Source of the DNA: Methylobacterium sp.
GTDB lineage: Bacteria > Pseudomonadota > Alphaproteobacteria > Rhizobiales > Beijerinckiaceae
Direction: 5' to 3'
Length of the DNA: 62,483 bases
NCBI RefSeq assembly: GCF_019745455.1
Contig: NZ_JAIETD010000063.1
Coordinates: forward strand, 1-62,483
The notes beneath the pieces were generated by a model, which searched no databases, had not been told where the DNA came from, and saw only the letters and a program-made list of their open reading frames with translations. Positions 45,744 through 58,741 of the stretch are shown here, piece after piece. Both the position numbers and the translations under genes were made by a program. The first letter of the stretch is position 1. Each line of letters starts with the position of its first letter.

Positions 45744-47584
45744 CGTCCGTCGACCTGCGTCGCGTGGTAGGCGCCGAGCTTCACCATCAAGGGGAACGGC
45801 TTCACCGGCGGCTCGAATTGCGGCGGCAGGCCGAGGATGGGAGCGACGCGCTCGATCACCCGGCCGGTGACCACGCCCGAGTTCCAGGCGGCGGTGGCGT
45901 AGCCGCCGGATTCGGGGAGGCCCTGGGGCTCGTCCATCAGGGTCACGAACAGGTATTTCGGCTTGTCCATCGGAGCGGCCGCCATGAAGGTCGTGAAGAG
46001 ACGGTTCTTCACATAGCGTCCGTTGATCACCTTTTCAGCGGTGCCGGTCTTTCCGCCGACATAGTAGAGCGGGATCGATGCCTTCCGGGCCGAGCCCTCC
46101 ACCGCGTTGAGGCGCATGATGAAGCGCATCGCCTCGCTGGTCTCCGGCTTGAGCACCCGGGTCGCCTTGGCGCGCGCCGAGGGCTCGTCGGTCTTGAGGA
46201 AGGTCGGCGTCATCAGGTCGCCGCCATTGGTGATCGCCGCCACCGCCGCCGCCGCCTGGAGGGGCGCCACCGCGAGGCCGTGGCCGAAGGCGATGGTGAT
46301 GGTGTTGATCTCGGTCCAGCGCGAGGGAACGATCGGCGCGGCGCTCTCGGGCAGCTCGGTCCGCATCCGGTCGAGGAGCCCCATCTTCTTCAGGAAGGCC
46401 TTGTGGCCCGGCACGCCGATGCCGAGGGCCATCTTCGCCGAGCCGATGTTCGAGGAGTGGGTGAAGACCTCCGGCATGGTGATGACCCGATTGGTGCCGT
46501 GGTACTCGTGGATCTTCTGCCGACCCCAGTTCAGGACGCCGCCGCGGGTGTCGAAGGTTGAGTTGACGTTGTACTTGCCGGAATCCAGCGCCATGGCGAG
46601 CGTCATCGCCTTGAAGGTCGAGCCCATCTCGTAGACGCCGACATTCATGCGGTTGATGCGGTCGTCGGTGAGCGCGTCGACGGGATTGTTCGGGTCGAAA
46701 TCCGGCAGCGAAACCAGGGCGATGATCTCGCCGGTATTGACGTCCATGATCATCGAGGCGCCGGCCTTGGCCTTGAAGTGCGCCACGCCCTTGGCAAGCT
46801 CGTCGCGCACCGCGAATTGCGCGCGCAGGTCGACGGAGAGCTGCACCGGCCTGAGATCGGTCTGCTTGGCGACGATGCCGAACTCGTTGAGCGCCCTGAC
46901 ACCCTGGTTGTCGATGTACTTCTCCATGCCGGCGATGCCGGCATTGTCGAGGTTCGTCACGCCGAGGATGTGAGCCGCCGCGTTACCGTTCGGGTAGACC
47001 CGCTTGTGGTCGGGGAGGAAGCCGACGCCCGGGATGCCGAGGCGGTGGACCTCGGCCTGCTGCTTCGGGGTGATCTCGCGCTTGACCCAGACGAAGCCCT
47101 TCTTCGTCGAGAGCTTGGCCCGAAGCTCGGTGGCGTTGATCTCGGGCAAGACCGCGGTGAGGAGCTCTACCGCTTCGTCCTTGTCGTAGATGTTCTTCGG
47201 CTCGGCGAAGACCGAGACCGTGCGGATGTCGGTAGCCAGGATCTCGCCGTTGCGGTCGACGATGTCGGGGCGAATCGCGGTTCCGGCCGAAGCCGCGACG
47301 CGGCGCTCGCCGCTATCGGTGTCGGGGAAGGCAGCCATCGTGATCAGCCGAACGGCGATGGCCGTGAAGACCACGGCGAAGCCGAGGCCGACGAGACCGA
47401 CACGGGCATAGGAACGCTCGATCGCGAGGCGGAACATCGCCCGGATCACGGTGGCGATCGAGCGCGCCTTCGGCTCGGCGAGGGCTGCGGGAGCGGCTTC
47501 CTGAGAAAGGTCCGGTTGCGGCTCGGGGACGGCGTGTACGGGGGCAGCGTCTTCGGGGACAGCGTGTTCTGGAAGATGTGACAC
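45740..47584 (-). CDS. ftsI: Division-specific transpeptidase FtsI (PBP3)
   Basis: 614 residues from a GTG at 47584, four bases after the ftsL stop, with GAGG seven bases upstream. A cytoplasmic Pro/Ala/Glu-rich tail of about 60 residues precedes one membrane helix (VGLVGLGFAVVFTAIAVRLI), a pedestal domain (RPDIVDRNGEILATDI) and the penicillin-binding domain. That domain has Ser322-x-x-Lys325 in GSTFKAM, SSN in HSSNIGSAKM and KTG in GGKTGTAEK. It cross-links septal peptidoglycan with FtsW. ftsW itself is missing from the visible cluster. The upstream in-frame region to 47968 is the antisense-frame shadow of ftsL and is excluded. Confidence 0.95.
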   Translation of the reverse strand: MSHLPEHAVPEDAAPVHAVPEPQPDLSQEAAPAALAEPKARSIATVIRAMFRLAIERSYARVGLVGLGFAVVFTAIAVRLITMAAFPDTDSGERRVAASAGTAIRPDIVDRNGEILATDIRTVSVFAEPKNIYDKDEAVELLTAVLPEINATELRAKLSTKKGFVWVKREITPKQQAEVHRLGIPGVGFLPDHKRVYPNGNAAAHILGVTNLDNAGIAGMEKYIDNQGVRALNEFGIVAKQTDLRPVQLSVDLRAQFAVRDELAKGVAHFKAKAGASMIMDVNTGEIIALVSLPDFDPNNPVDALTDDRINRMNVGVYEMGSTFKAMTLAMALDSGKYNVNSTFDTRGGVLNWGRQKIHEYHGTNRVITMPEVFTHSSNIGSAKMALGIGVPGHKAFLKKMGLLDRMRTELPESAAPIVPSRWTEINTITIAFGHGLAVAPLQAAAAVAAITNGGDLMTPTFLKTDEPSARAKATRVLKPETSEAMRFIMRLNAVEGSARKASIPLYYVGGKTGTAEKVINGRYVKNRLFTTFMAAAPMDKPKYLFVTLMDEPQGLPESGGYATAAWNSGVVTGRVIERVAPILGLPPQFEPPVKPFPLMVKLGAYHATQVDGR

Positions 47585-47588
47585 GGGA

Positions 47589-48023
47589 CTACCTCGAAGC
47601 CGTCGTGGGCGTGCGGGTCGAGACGGTGCGGGTTGAAGGCGCGTTGATGGAGCCGGTGGTGCGCGGCTCGTCGGCGCCGCGTGTGCCCGGCTTTTCCTTT
47701 GGCGTCGCGGTGGCGGCGAGCAGGCGGCCGATCTCGTCGCCGCGATCGACCCGCGCCGGCAAGTCAGCGAGGCGGCCGAGATGGGCCGTGCCGATGGGTT
47801 CAAGCGCGAGGTGGCGCTCCACGGCCGTCTGGAGCCGGTCCGGCCGGGTGAGGAGCTGCCATTCCGCCCGCAGCACGGCGATGGCCTGGCGCTCCTTGTT
47901 GAGCTGGCTTCTCGCCTTGGAGACCTGGGCCGACTGGTAGAGCGTGTCGTACTTCGTCGAATAGGCATAGCCCGCCGAGCCGATCAAACCGGCGACGGCG
48001 AGAAGATTGAGGAGGCGGATCAT
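47589..48023 (-). CDS. ftsL: Cell division protein FtsL-like
   Basis: 144 residues: a short cytoplasmic start, one membrane helix ([18 protein letters not shown]), a leucine-zipper-like coiled coil (about 30-70; [25 protein letters not shown]), then a Thr/Pro-rich periplasmic tail. The segment [21 protein letters not shown] matches alphaproteobacterial FtsL. Position between rsmH (ATGA overlap at 48020-48023) and ftsI is diagnostic. FtsL with FtsB and FtsQ activates FtsWI. The Thr/Arg tail is longer than in E. coli FtsL. Confidence 0.85.
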   Translation of the reverse strand: MIRLLNLLAVAGLIGSAGYAYSTKYDTLYQSAQVSKARSQLNKERQAIAVLRAEWQLLTRPDRLQTAVERHLALEPIGTAHLGRLADLPARVDRGDEIGRLLAATATPKEKPGTRGADEPRTTGSINAPSTRTVSTRTPTTASR

Positions 48024-49072
48024 CGGCGTCCTCCCCGGCCCCTCGGGGGGCGTTCGGGCAAAGCGGCGAGCGCTTCGATGGCGGCGAGCGGTGGCGGCGC
48101 AGCCGTCGCATTCCGAACCGCGGCCCGGAGCTTGGCCGAGCGGGCTCTCGGGTTGGCGCGCGTCTCCGCTTCGCTCGGCAGCACCGCACCTTTGGTGGCA
48201 AGCGTGAAGCTGGCATCCGGACCGGCGCTCTGGCTGGGCAGATGACGCGAGCCCTGCGCAGCCCGGCCGCTGCGGATCGTGAGGAACTGCTTCACGATCC
48301 GGTCCTCGAGAGAGTGGAACGTCACTACGACGAGCCGCCCGCCGGGCTTGAGGATGCGCTCTGCCGCGTGCAGCGCCTGAACAAGCTCGCCGAGTTCATC
48401 GTTCACGGCGATGCGCAGGCCCTGGAATGTGCGGGTCGCAGGGTGGATGCCGCTCGCCGGGTCGGCCCAGACGACGCCCGCCACGATCCCGGCGAGCGCC
48501 GCCGTGGACTCGATCCGCCCGGCCTTGCGCGCCTCGACGATGGCGCGGGCGACGGCGCGCGAGCGGCGCTCCTCGCCGTAGTGGAAGATGATGTCGGCGA
48601 GATCCGCCTCGTCGGTGTCGTTGACGATGTCAGCGGCGCTGCGACCCGACCGGGCCATGCGCATGTCGAGGGGGCCGTCGTTTCGGAACGAAAAGCCGCG
48701 CTCGGGCTGGTCGATCTGCATCGAAGAGACACCGATATCGAGGACGACGGCATCGACGGCGTCGACGTCTTGCGCTGCCAGCAGATCGTCGAGCTTGCCG
48801 AAACGGCCCTCGACGAGGCTGAGTCGGCCTTTCGAGGCCGCGACGAGATCGCCGCCCCCGGCGATGGCACCGGGATCGCGGTCGATGGCGATCACGCGGA
48901 GGTTCGGCTCTGCGGCGAGCATGGCGCGGGTGTAGCCGCCCGCCCCGAAGGTACCGTCGACCGCGATAGCCGCGCCCGGCAGCGCCAGGGCCTCGATTAC
49001 CTCGGCGAGGAGGACGGGGACATGCGGCGCGCCGTCTGCGGTGCGTGGGAGAGGTGCACGGGGGCGCTTCAT
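48020..49072 (-). CDS. rsmH: 16S rRNA C1402 N4-methyltransferase RsmH (MraW)
   Basis: 350 residues from the ATG at 49072. SAM-binding motifs: [39 protein letters not shown] and [21 protein letters not shown], with the helical insert ([23 protein letters not shown]) and the C-terminal [15 protein letters not shown]. It methylates 16S rRNA C1402. It is the first gene of the cell-wall cluster here; mraZ, usually immediately upstream, is not found in the 277 bp before rnpB. The extended frame to 49189 has no family match and no ribosome site. Confidence 0.95.
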   Translation of the reverse strand: MKRPRAPLPRTADGAPHVPVLLAEVIEALALPGAAIAVDGTFGAGGYTRAMLAAEPNLRVIAIDRDPGAIAGGGDLVAASKGRLSLVEGRFGKLDDLLAAQDVDAVDAVVLDIGVSSMQIDQPERGFSFRNDGPLDMRMARSGRSAADIVNDTDEADLADIIFHYGEERRSRAVARAIVEARKAGRIESTAALAGIVAGVVWADPASGIHPATRTFQGLRIAVNDELGELVQALHAAERILKPGGRLVVVTFHSLEDRIVKQFLTIRSGRAAQGSRHLPSQSAGPDASFTLATKGAVLPSEAETRANPRARSAKLRAAVRNATAAPPPLAAIEALAALPERPPRGRGGRR

Positions 49073-49349
49073 CGGCGCGCGGCGCGGAAAAGAGCGATCG
49101 ACAAATGCATGCGTCCCCGCATCGGACAGGGACCGCGGCGGCGCAGCCCAGGCTAAGTTCGCCGCTGACGGGATGGTGGCGGGTACCATGGGCTTCCGAG
49201 CATCGTCAACGCAACGGCCGCGATGGTCCGGCCCGAGCGCGATCAGACCTCAGCAAGGTTAACCGAGCGTAACCTTTACGCAGGAAAGCGTCGGACAAAC
49301 CGAGTCACCCCTGAGAGCGCGGCAAGGCTCGTCTTCGTTCTGCAACCAA

Positions 49350-49750
<401 letters not shown>

Positions 49751-49921
49751 CGGGTGTGCGCCGCGCCGGCGCGAAAGGTCAAGGAGCAGCGCGTGCCTAT
49801 CGCGGCGGCATGCGGGAATATCGGGCAATCGCTTGCTCGGCCACGGGTTCGGACCTAGCTCGCCCGTAACGGAGGCCTCGCTCTTCCGCGCCGGCCTCGA
49901 GATACACGCGAGGAGATGACC

Positions 49922-50098
49922 ATGGCACCGAGCGACTCCGCCTGGACTTTCGAAAGCGTCCAGACCCTCAGGACCTTGGCGCGCGAGGGCTTTCCGGTCT
50001 CCCTGATAAGCCTGAAACTGAAGCGCCCCGTCGAGATCGTGTCCGCCAAGTTGGCGGAACTCGGCATCACCCCGGTCAGCGAGGCGGCATCGGAATGA
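49922..50098 (+). CDS. Small helix-turn-helix-like protein
   Basis: 58 residues from the ATG at 49922, with GAGGAG six bases upstream (49916 is in frame but directly abuts that site). The pattern WTFESVQTLRTLAREGFPVSLISLKLKRP followed by VEIVSAKLAELGI looks like one SANT/GcrA-like helix-turn-helix unit, common in short alphaproteobacterial proteins of unknown role. No other domain. It is 36 bp before csaA on the same strand and may share its transcript. Confidence 0.6.
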   Translation: MAPSDSAWTFESVQTLRTLAREGFPVSLISLKLKRPVEIVSAKLAELGITPVSEAASE

Positions 50099-50134
50099 CG
50101 CGCCGTCAATGAAGACAGGACGATCGGAACTTCC

Positions 50135-50506
50135 ATGCATGTGAACCACGACGCGGCGGCACCCCCCGCGCCGGTCATCGACTTCGATGGTTTTCTGGCC
50201 GTAGACATCCGCGTCGGCACCATCGTCGACGCGGAGCCGTTCCCGGAAGCGCGAAAGCCCGCGCTCAAGCTCCTGATCGATTTCGGCCCCGTCATCGGCA
50301 GGAAGCGATCAAGCGCCCAGATCACAGAGCACTACGCGCCTGAGGATCTCGTGGGACGGCAGGTCGCCGCCGTGGTCAACTTTCCTCCGCGTCAGATCGG
50401 CAAGTTCATGTCGGAAGTGCTGACCGTGGGTTTTGCCGATACGCAGGGAGCCGTCATACTGTTTCGCCCGGACCAGCCGGTGCCGGACGGCAGTCGGCTG
50501 TTCTGA
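50135..50506 (+). CDS. csaA: CsaA-type tRNA-binding protein / chaperone
   Basis: 123 residues of the tRNA-binding OB-fold family. IDFDGFLAVDIRVGTIVDAEPFPEARKPA is the CsaA opening, and FGPVIGRKRSSAQITEHYAPEDLVGRQVAAVVNFPPRQIGKFMSEVLTVGF carries the family core (IGxxxSSAQI, VNFPPRQIG, SEVLTLG). CsaA is a dimeric chaperone linked to protein export in Bacillus and binds tRNA-like RNA; the role in this organism is unknown. GGAACTTCC precedes the ATG. Confidence 0.92.
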   Translation: MHVNHDAAAPPAPVIDFDGFLAVDIRVGTIVDAEPFPEARKPALKLLIDFGPVIGRKRSSAQITEHYAPEDLVGRQVAAVVNFPPRQIGKFMSEVLTVGFADTQGAVILFRPDQPVPDGSRLF

Positions 50507-50536
50507 TCGGGATCACTTTCATGTGCCCGGCGCGCC

Positions 50537-50977
50537 TCACCAGCTGCCGATATTCTCCATGGAGGCCCAGGGCTCCTGCGGGGGCTTCGCCTCGCCCTTC
50601 TGCAGGATCTCGATCGAGATGCCGTCCGGCGACTTCACGAAGGCCATGTAGCCGTCGCGAGGCGGACGGTTGATGGTCACGCCCTTTTCCTGCAGGTGCT
50701 GGCAGAAGGCGTAGATGTCGTCGACCTGATAGGCGAGGTGCCCGAAATTGCGCCCGCCCGAGTAGGTCTCAGGATCCCAGTTGTAGGTCAGCTCGACCAG
50801 GGGCGCTTTCGTCACCTTGGCGGTCTCGTAGTCACCGGGAGCGGCGAGGAAGACCAGGGTGAAGCGTCCCTTCTCGTTCTCGATCCGGCGGGTTTCCTTC
50901 AGACCGAAGGTGTCGACGTAGAAGGCGAGCGCCTTGTCGAGATCCGCCACGCGGACCATCGTGTGCAGGTATTCCAT
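50537..50977 (-). CDS. gloA: Lactoylglutathione lyase (glyoxalase I)
   Basis: 146 residues from the ATG at 50977. A VOC-fold protein with two repeats: YLHTMVRVADLDKALAFYVDTFG and FGHLAYQVDDIYAFCQHLQ. Metal ligands are His in LHTMVRV, Glu in LVELTYN, His in GHLAYQV and Glu in SIEILQK, so the catalytic site is complete. It isomerises the methylglyoxal-glutathione adduct to S-lactoylglutathione. The frame extends to 51025 (ATG), but that adds a Pro/Ser tail outside the family. Converges with csaA. Confidence 0.9.
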   Translation of the reverse strand: MEYLHTMVRVADLDKALAFYVDTFGLKETRRIENEKGRFTLVFLAAPGDYETAKVTKAPLVELTYNWDPETYSGGRNFGHLAYQVDDIYAFCQHLQEKGVTINRPPRDGYMAFVKSPDGISIEILQKGEAKPPQEPWASMENIGSW

Positions 50978-51151
50978 GGGTTTGGGTGTCTCCGCTGATG
51001 CCGCGCTATCTGGTTCCGGGACCATGACTCGTCAACGGCGAGCGGTGATGCCGTGCCGCGTGGGCAATGCCCCGTGCGAAAGCGACACCTCTTCCGGCGA
51101 GGCCGGATGAGGTAGGATTTCGGTTGCAGCCCCGGGGAAGCAGAGACGTAG

Positions 51152-53788
51152 ATGCGCACCGACACGCCCTCCCCGATCCGCCTCGAGGATTACCGCCCGA
51201 GCGACTTCCTGATCGATAGGGTCAGCCTCGACGTAGCGCTTCACCCGACGGAGACGCGGGTTCTCGCGGTGCTGTCCCTACGGCCGAATCCCGAAGGCCG
51301 CGCCGAGGCACCGCTGATACTCGATGGAGAGGATCTCGTCCTCACCGGGCTGGACCTGGACGGCCAGCCCCTCGCGCCGGATTCCCATGAGGTCGATTCG
51401 GCGAGCTTGACGATCCTGCACCCGCCGCAAGGCCCCTTCACCTTGCGCATCGCCACGCGGATCAACCCCAGCGCCAACACCAAGCTGATGGGGCTCTACC
51501 GCTCGAACGGCGTCTATTGCACGCAATGCGAGGTCGACGGTTTCCGGCGAATCACCTACTTCCTCGACCGGCCCGACGTGATGGCGGTCTACATCACCCG
51601 TCTCGAAGCGGAGCTCGACGAAGCGCCGGTGCTGCTCGGCAACGGTAACCGGGTCGAGGCAGGGATGGCCGGGCCGGTTCGTCATTACGCGGTCTGGCAA
51701 GACCCTCATCCGAAGCCCGCCTATCTCTTCGCGCTCGTCGGCGGTCGCCTCGACAAGGTCGAGCGCCGTTTCACCACGATGGAAGGGCGCGACGTGGAAC
51801 TCGCGGTCTACGTGGAGCCCGGCAAGGCCGACCGCGCGACTTACGCCCTCGATGCCGTCGCCCGCTCGATGATTTGGGACGAGGAGGCCTTCGGGCGCGC
51901 CTACGACCTCGACGTGTTCAACGTCGTCGCCGTCTCCGACTTCAATATGGGCGCGATGGAGAACAAGGGCCTCAACATCTTCAACGACAAATTCGTTCTC
52001 GCGAGCCCTGAGACCGCAACCGACGCGGACTACGCCAACATCGAGGCGATCATCGCCCACGAGTACTTCCACAACTGGTCGGGCAACCGGGTCACCTGCC
52101 GCGACTGGTTCCAGCTCTGCCTGAAGGAGGGCCTGACGGTCTTTCGAGACCAGGAATTCTCTTCCGATACGCGCTCCCGGCCGGTCCACCGCATCGCGGA
52201 GGTACGCACCCTGCGCGCGCGGCAGTTTCCAGAGGATGCGGGCCCCCTCCGCCACCCGGTCCGGCCCCGGCAATATGCCGAGATCAACAACTTCTACACG
52301 GCCACCGTCTATGAGAAGGGAGCTGAGATCGTCCGGATGCTGCGGACCCTGTCAGGCGAGCCCGCCTTTCGCGCCGGCATGGATCTCTACTTCGCGAAGA
52401 ACGATGGCAGGGCGGCGACAGTGGAGGATTTCCTCGACGCCTTCGCCGAGACCACCGGCCGCGATCTCTCGGCCTTCGCCCGCTGGTACGACAGGCCGGG
52501 CACCCCGACCCTTTCGGCGGAAGGGCACTACGATGCCGCCGCGCGGACCTACCACCTCGATCTGCGCCAGAGCCTTGCCGGACCACCCGGACCGCCCCTC
52601 GTCATCCCGATCGCAATCGGTCTCGTCGGCCGCGACGGCCCCCTCGATCACGCCCAGAGCGAGCGCATCGCCGACGGAGTGTTCGTGCTGGAGTCGGTAT
52701 CCGACAGCCTCATCTTCCACGATGTCGACGATGAGCCGGTGCCGTCGCTGCTGCGCGGCTTCTCGGCGCCGGTGAAGCTCAGCTTTGCTGCGACCACTGA
52801 CCAGAACCTGACGCTGCTGCGCCACGACCCTGACCCGTTCAACCGCTGGCAGGCGGCGCAGGGCATCGCGCTTCACCTCGTTGTCGCGCGCACCCGCGGC
52901 AGCGACGTCTCGGAGGAGACGGAGGCCTTCGTCACGGCGATGGCAGCATTCCTCGACGCCGAAGCTTTGGCGGACCCGGCCTTCGCTGCCACGATGGCGA
53001 GCTTGCCGAGCGAGGGAGACATCGCCAACGAAATCGGCTTCGAGGTCAACCCGCAGGCGATCCACGAAGCTAGGGCCGCCCTGCGCCGGCAGATGGGACA
53101 GGACTTGGCACCGCGCCTCCGCGCTCTGCGGGACGCCCTGGCTGAGCCGCCGGGCACACCGTTCAGCGCCGATGCGGCAGCCGCCGGACGGCGCGCGCTG
53201 CGCAACCTCGCCCTCGACCTCATCGCCGCCGGCGATCCTGACACGGGTGCCGCTCTCGCCGCCGAACAGTTCGGTCACGCCACGACAATGACCGACATGC
53301 TGGCGGCGCTCTCGACCCTCGCGCCGATTCCGGGTCAGCCGCGCGAGGCGACGCTCACCGCCTTTGCGTCGCGCTTCAGAAGCGATCCCCTCGTCCTCGA
53401 TAAATGGTTTGCCCTTCAGGCGACGATTCCCGAGGAGGAGACCCTCAGCCGCATTGCAGCCCTGAAGGCCGACCCGGCCTTCACGATGACGAACCCGAAT
53501 CGGGTCCGCGCCCTCATCGGCAGCTTCAGCCTCGCCAACCCGACGCAGTTCCACCGCCCCGACGGCCAGGGCTACGCCCTCGTGGCGGGGGTGGTGAAAG
53601 ACCTCGACGCCATCAATCCGCAGCTCGCCGCGCGTCTGCTGACCGCCTTCGGTTCATGGCGCAGCCTCGAACCGGGGCGACGCGCTGTTGCAAAATCGAC
53701 TCTCGATCGGCTGCGTGAAGAGAACCTGCGATCGCGCGACGTCGCCGATATCCTTGGGCGGACCCTGATCGAAGAGCCAACGCTCTGA
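51152..53788 (+). CDS. pepN: Aminopeptidase N
   Basis: 878-residue M1 zinc aminopeptidase of the E. coli PepN type. GAMEN exopeptidase motif in NMGAMENKGLNIF; zinc site IIAHEYFHNWSGN with the downstream Glu in CLKEGLTVFRD; then a long helical C-terminal domain (about 540-878). Length is close to E. coli PepN (870). It removes N-terminal residues from cytoplasmic peptides. A single gene: divergent from gloA upstream, and followed by 180 bp before the kinase. Confidence 0.95.
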   Translation: MRTDTPSPIRLEDYRPSDFLIDRVSLDVALHPTETRVLAVLSLRPNPEGRAEAPLILDGEDLVLTGLDLDGQPLAPDSHEVDSASLTILHPPQGPFTLRIATRINPSANTKLMGLYRSNGVYCTQCEVDGFRRITYFLDRPDVMAVYITRLEAELDEAPVLLGNGNRVEAGMAGPVRHYAVWQDPHPKPAYLFALVGGRLDKVERRFTTMEGRDVELAVYVEPGKADRATYALDAVARSMIWDEEAFGRAYDLDVFNVVAVSDFNMGAMENKGLNIFNDKFVLASPETATDADYANIEAIIAHEYFHNWSGNRVTCRDWFQLCLKEGLTVFRDQEFSSDTRSRPVHRIAEVRTLRARQFPEDAGPLRHPVRPRQYAEINNFYTATVYEKGAEIVRMLRTLSGEPAFRAGMDLYFAKNDGRAATVEDFLDAFAETTGRDLSAFARWYDRPGTPTLSAEGHYDAAARTYHLDLRQSLAGPPGPPLVIPIAIGLVGRDGPLDHAQSERIADGVFVLESVSDSLIFHDVDDEPVPSLLRGFSAPVKLSFAATTDQNLTLLRHDPDPFNRWQAAQGIALHLVVARTRGSDVSEETEAFVTAMAAFLDAEALADPAFAATMASLPSEGDIANEIGFEVNPQAIHEARAALRRQMGQDLAPRLRALRDALAEPPGTPFSADAAAAGRRALRNLALDLIAAGDPDTGAALAAEQFGHATTMTDMLAALSTLAPIPGQPREATLTAFASRFRSDPLVLDKWFALQATIPEEETLSRIAALKADPAFTMTNPNRVRALIGSFSLANPTQFHRPDGQGYALVAGVVKDLDAINPQLAARLLTAFGSWRSLEPGRRAVAKSTLDRLREENLRSRDVADILGRTLIEEPTL

Positions 53789-53968
53789 TTAAGGAGGGAT
53801 TTTTCTGATCGCATCGGTCAGGGACCATTCCCGCCAAGGGCAGTCCGATCGAGAAATTTCCGAGAGAAAGACGTGGACAAATCGCCTGTGGAAATGTCTA
53901 TTTGAGGCGATTCGGAGCGTGACTCGCTCCCCCGTAGCGAACGACTCACCGACAGTGCGAGGCCTGAT

Positions 53969-56368
<2,400 letters not shown>

Positions 56369-56447
56369 ACGTCGGTCTCGGCGAGAACGAAAGTTGCACG
56401 AGGCGGCCTGCACCGCAGCCGGGCCTGCTCCGCTCTCCCGAGATCAC

Positions 56448-57389
56448 ATGAACCGCACAACCCCGAACCTCGACGAGGTCGTGAGAGACATCGCCGCGGA
56501 GATGCGTGCGCGAACCGATCGCGGCGAGGTCGCCACCTACATTCCGGAACTGGCGCGAGCCGACGCGAATGCCTTCGGCATCGCCGTCATCGACTCGGAC
56601 GGTCACGTCGCCGTCGGAGGCGACAGCGAGACGCCGTTCTCGATCCAAAGCATCTCGAAGGTCTTCACCCTCACGTTGGCACTCGGCATGGTCGGCGACC
56701 GGCTATGGCGGCGGGTCGGACGCGAACCCTCCGGCAGCCCCTTCAACTCGATCGTCCAGCTCGAGCGCGAGCACGGCATCCCGCGCAATCCCTTCATCAA
56801 TGCCGGCGCCATCGCCGTCACCGATCTGATCCTGTCCCGCCATCAGCCGCGAGAGGCGCTCGGAGAGATCCTGCGCTTCATGCAGTTCCTGGCGCAGGAC
56901 ACCAGCATCATCATCGACGAGGAGGTGGCGGCCTCTGAGCTTCGGACGGGCTTTCGCAACATCGCGCTGGCCAACTACATGAAATCCTTCGGCGTCATCG
57001 ACAATCCCGTAGACTTCACCCTCGGGGTCTACTTCCATCACTGCGCCATCGCGATGTCGTGCCGCCAACTCGCCATGGCCGGCCGCTTCCTCGCCCATTC
57101 CGGACGCAATCCCACTACCGGCCTCTCTGTGGTGCAGCCGGAGCGAGCCCTGCGCATCAACGCGGTGATGCTGACCTGCGGCCACTATGACGGGTCGGGA
57201 GAGTTCGCCTACCGCGTCGGCCTCCCGGGCAAGAGCGGCGTCGGCGGCGGCATCCTCGCGATCGCGCCAGGCAGGGCCTCGATCGCTGTCTGGTCACCTG
57301 GTCTGGACGCAGCGGGTAATTCTCACCTCGGGCGCATCGCCCTCGAGCTTCTGACTAAGCGAATGGGCTGGTCGATCTTTGCTGGATAG
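56448..57389 (+). CDS. glsA: Glutaminase
   Basis: 313 residues from the ATG at 56448. Serine-dependent beta-lactamase-fold glutaminase: the catalytic Ser68-x-x-Lys71 in [49 protein letters not shown] and [17 protein letters not shown]. It hydrolyses glutamine to glutamate and ammonia. The upstream in-frame extension to 56178 reads through the end of the kinase gene in another frame and is excluded. It faces glnII (glutamine synthesis) across a 230-bp gap, so opposing reactions are encoded by converging neighbours. Confidence 0.93.
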   Translation: MNRTTPNLDEVVRDIAAEMRARTDRGEVATYIPELARADANAFGIAVIDSDGHVAVGGDSETPFSIQSISKVFTLTLALGMVGDRLWRRVGREPSGSPFNSIVQLEREHGIPRNPFINAGAIAVTDLILSRHQPREALGEILRFMQFLAQDTSIIIDEEVAASELRTGFRNIALANYMKSFGVIDNPVDFTLGVYFHHCAIAMSCRQLAMAGRFLAHSGRNPTTGLSVVQPERALRINAVMLTCGHYDGSGEFAYRVGLPGKSGVGGGILAIAPGRASIAVWSPGLDAAGNSHLGRIALELLTKRMGWSIFAG

Positions 57390-57559
57390 AGCGGATCGGA
57401 TGCCTGATAAATAGGCACATTGGCTAGATCGCGATCAAACAGCGGATATTTCGCACATGATTTCGGCCATTGCCTGATCTGGCGCCGCGATCAACACATG
57501 GGTGCATGAAATCGCGTCACGGCGTCTCGACCCCTCGATTCCGTTTATTCGCTCTGCAG

Positions 57560-57592
57560 AAAAAGAGGGGGCGAAGCCTACGCCTCGCCCCC
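57560..57592 (-). terminator. Rho-independent terminator of glnII
   Basis: On the minus strand: GGGGGCGAGGC, a 4-base loop, GCTTCGCCCCC (11-bp stem, one G-U that pairs only on this strand), then CTCTTTTT. It lies 28 bp after the glnII stop, and is the clearest intrinsic terminator in the window. Confidence 0.85.
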
Positions 57593-57619
57593 CCTTGTGA
57601 CGGACAATCGATCAGGTCG

Positions 57620-58660
57620 TCAGGCCGCAGCGGAGATTTCGGTCCCTGTCGGTACCGAGGAGATCGTCTTCAGGATCTGCGAAGCGATCTGGTAGGGGTC
57701 CCCCTGGCTGTTGGGGCGGCGATCTTCCAGGTAGCCCTTGTACTCGTTGTTGACGAAGCTGTGGGGCACGCGGATCGAGGCGCCTCGGTCGGCCACGCCG
57801 TAACTGAACTTGTTCCAAGGCGCCGTCTCGTGCTTGCCAGTCAGACGTAGATGGTTGTCCGGGCCGTAGACGGCGATGTGATCCTGGAGGTTCTGGTCGA
57901 AGGCTGCCATCAGGGCTTCGAAATAGGCCTTACCGCCGGTCTCGCGCAGGTAGGCCGTCGAGAAGTTGGCATGCATGCCCGAGCCGTTCCAGTCGGTGTC
58001 GCCGAGCGGCTTGCAATGGTACTCGATGTCGATCTCGTACTTCTCGCACAGGCGCTGAAGGAGGTAGCGGGCAACCCACATCTCGTCGGCGGCCTTCTTG
58101 GAGCCCTTGCCGAAAATCTGGAATTCCCACTGGCCCTTGGCGACCTCGGCGTTGATGCCCTCATGATTGATGCCGGCGTCGAGGCAGAGGTCGAGGTGTT
58201 CCTCGACGATCTTGCGGGCGATCGAGCCGGCTTCCTTGTAGCCGACGCCGCAGTAATAGGGACCCTGCGGGGCTGGGTAGCCCGAGGCGGGGAAGCCGAG
58301 CGGACGGCCGTCCTTGTAGAAGAAGTATTCCTGCTCGAATCCGAACCAGGCGCCCTCGTCGTCGAGGATGGTGGCGCGCTTGTTGGACGGGTGCGGGGTC
58401 TTGCCGTCTGGCATCATGACTTCACACATCACCAGAACGCCGTTCTTGCGCGTGCTGTCGGGGAAATGACGCACCGGCTTCAGCATGCAATCCGAGCTGC
58501 CGCCTTCGGCCTGCATCGTCGAGCTGCCGTCGAAACCCCAGATCGGGAGCTGCTCGAGGGATGGAAAGCTGTCGAACTCTTTGATCTGCGTCTTACCGCG
58601 AAGGTTCGGCACCGGAGTGTAGCCATCCAGCCATATGTACTCCAGTTTGTATTTCGTCAT
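57620..58660 (-). CDS. glnII: Glutamine synthetase type II (GlnII)
   Basis: 346 residues, far shorter than the 470-residue GlnA of enteric bacteria and matching the eukaryote-like GSII of rhizobia and relatives. It starts KLEYIWLDGYTPVPNLRGKT and has GFDGSSTMQAEGGSSD, FGFEQEYFFYKDGRPLGFP, KGQWEFQIF, NGSGMHANFST and ETAPWNKFSYGVADRGASIRVP. It makes glutamine from glutamate and ammonia with ATP. GSII lacks the adenylylation control of GSI and is regulated mainly by transcription, which fits the sigma54-like promoter at 58742-58758 and the strong terminator after it. Confidence 0.95.
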   Translation of the reverse strand: MTKYKLEYIWLDGYTPVPNLRGKTQIKEFDSFPSLEQLPIWGFDGSSTMQAEGGSSDCMLKPVRHFPDSTRKNGVLVMCEVMMPDGKTPHPSNKRATILDDEGAWFGFEQEYFFYKDGRPLGFPASGYPAPQGPYYCGVGYKEAGSIARKIVEEHLDLCLDAGINHEGINAEVAKGQWEFQIFGKGSKKAADEMWVARYLLQRLCEKYEIDIEYHCKPLGDTDWNGSGMHANFSTAYLRETGGKAYFEALMAAFDQNLQDHIAVYGPDNHLRLTGKHETAPWNKFSYGVADRGASIRVPHSFVNNEYKGYLEDRRPNSQGDPYQIASQILKTISSVPTGTEISAAA

Positions 58661-58741
58661 TTTCGAATCTCTCGTCCGTTAGCGATGCGAAGCAGAATGA
58701 AACCCCAGAGCGCACGTCGCCATCGACGGCGGCCGGACCGG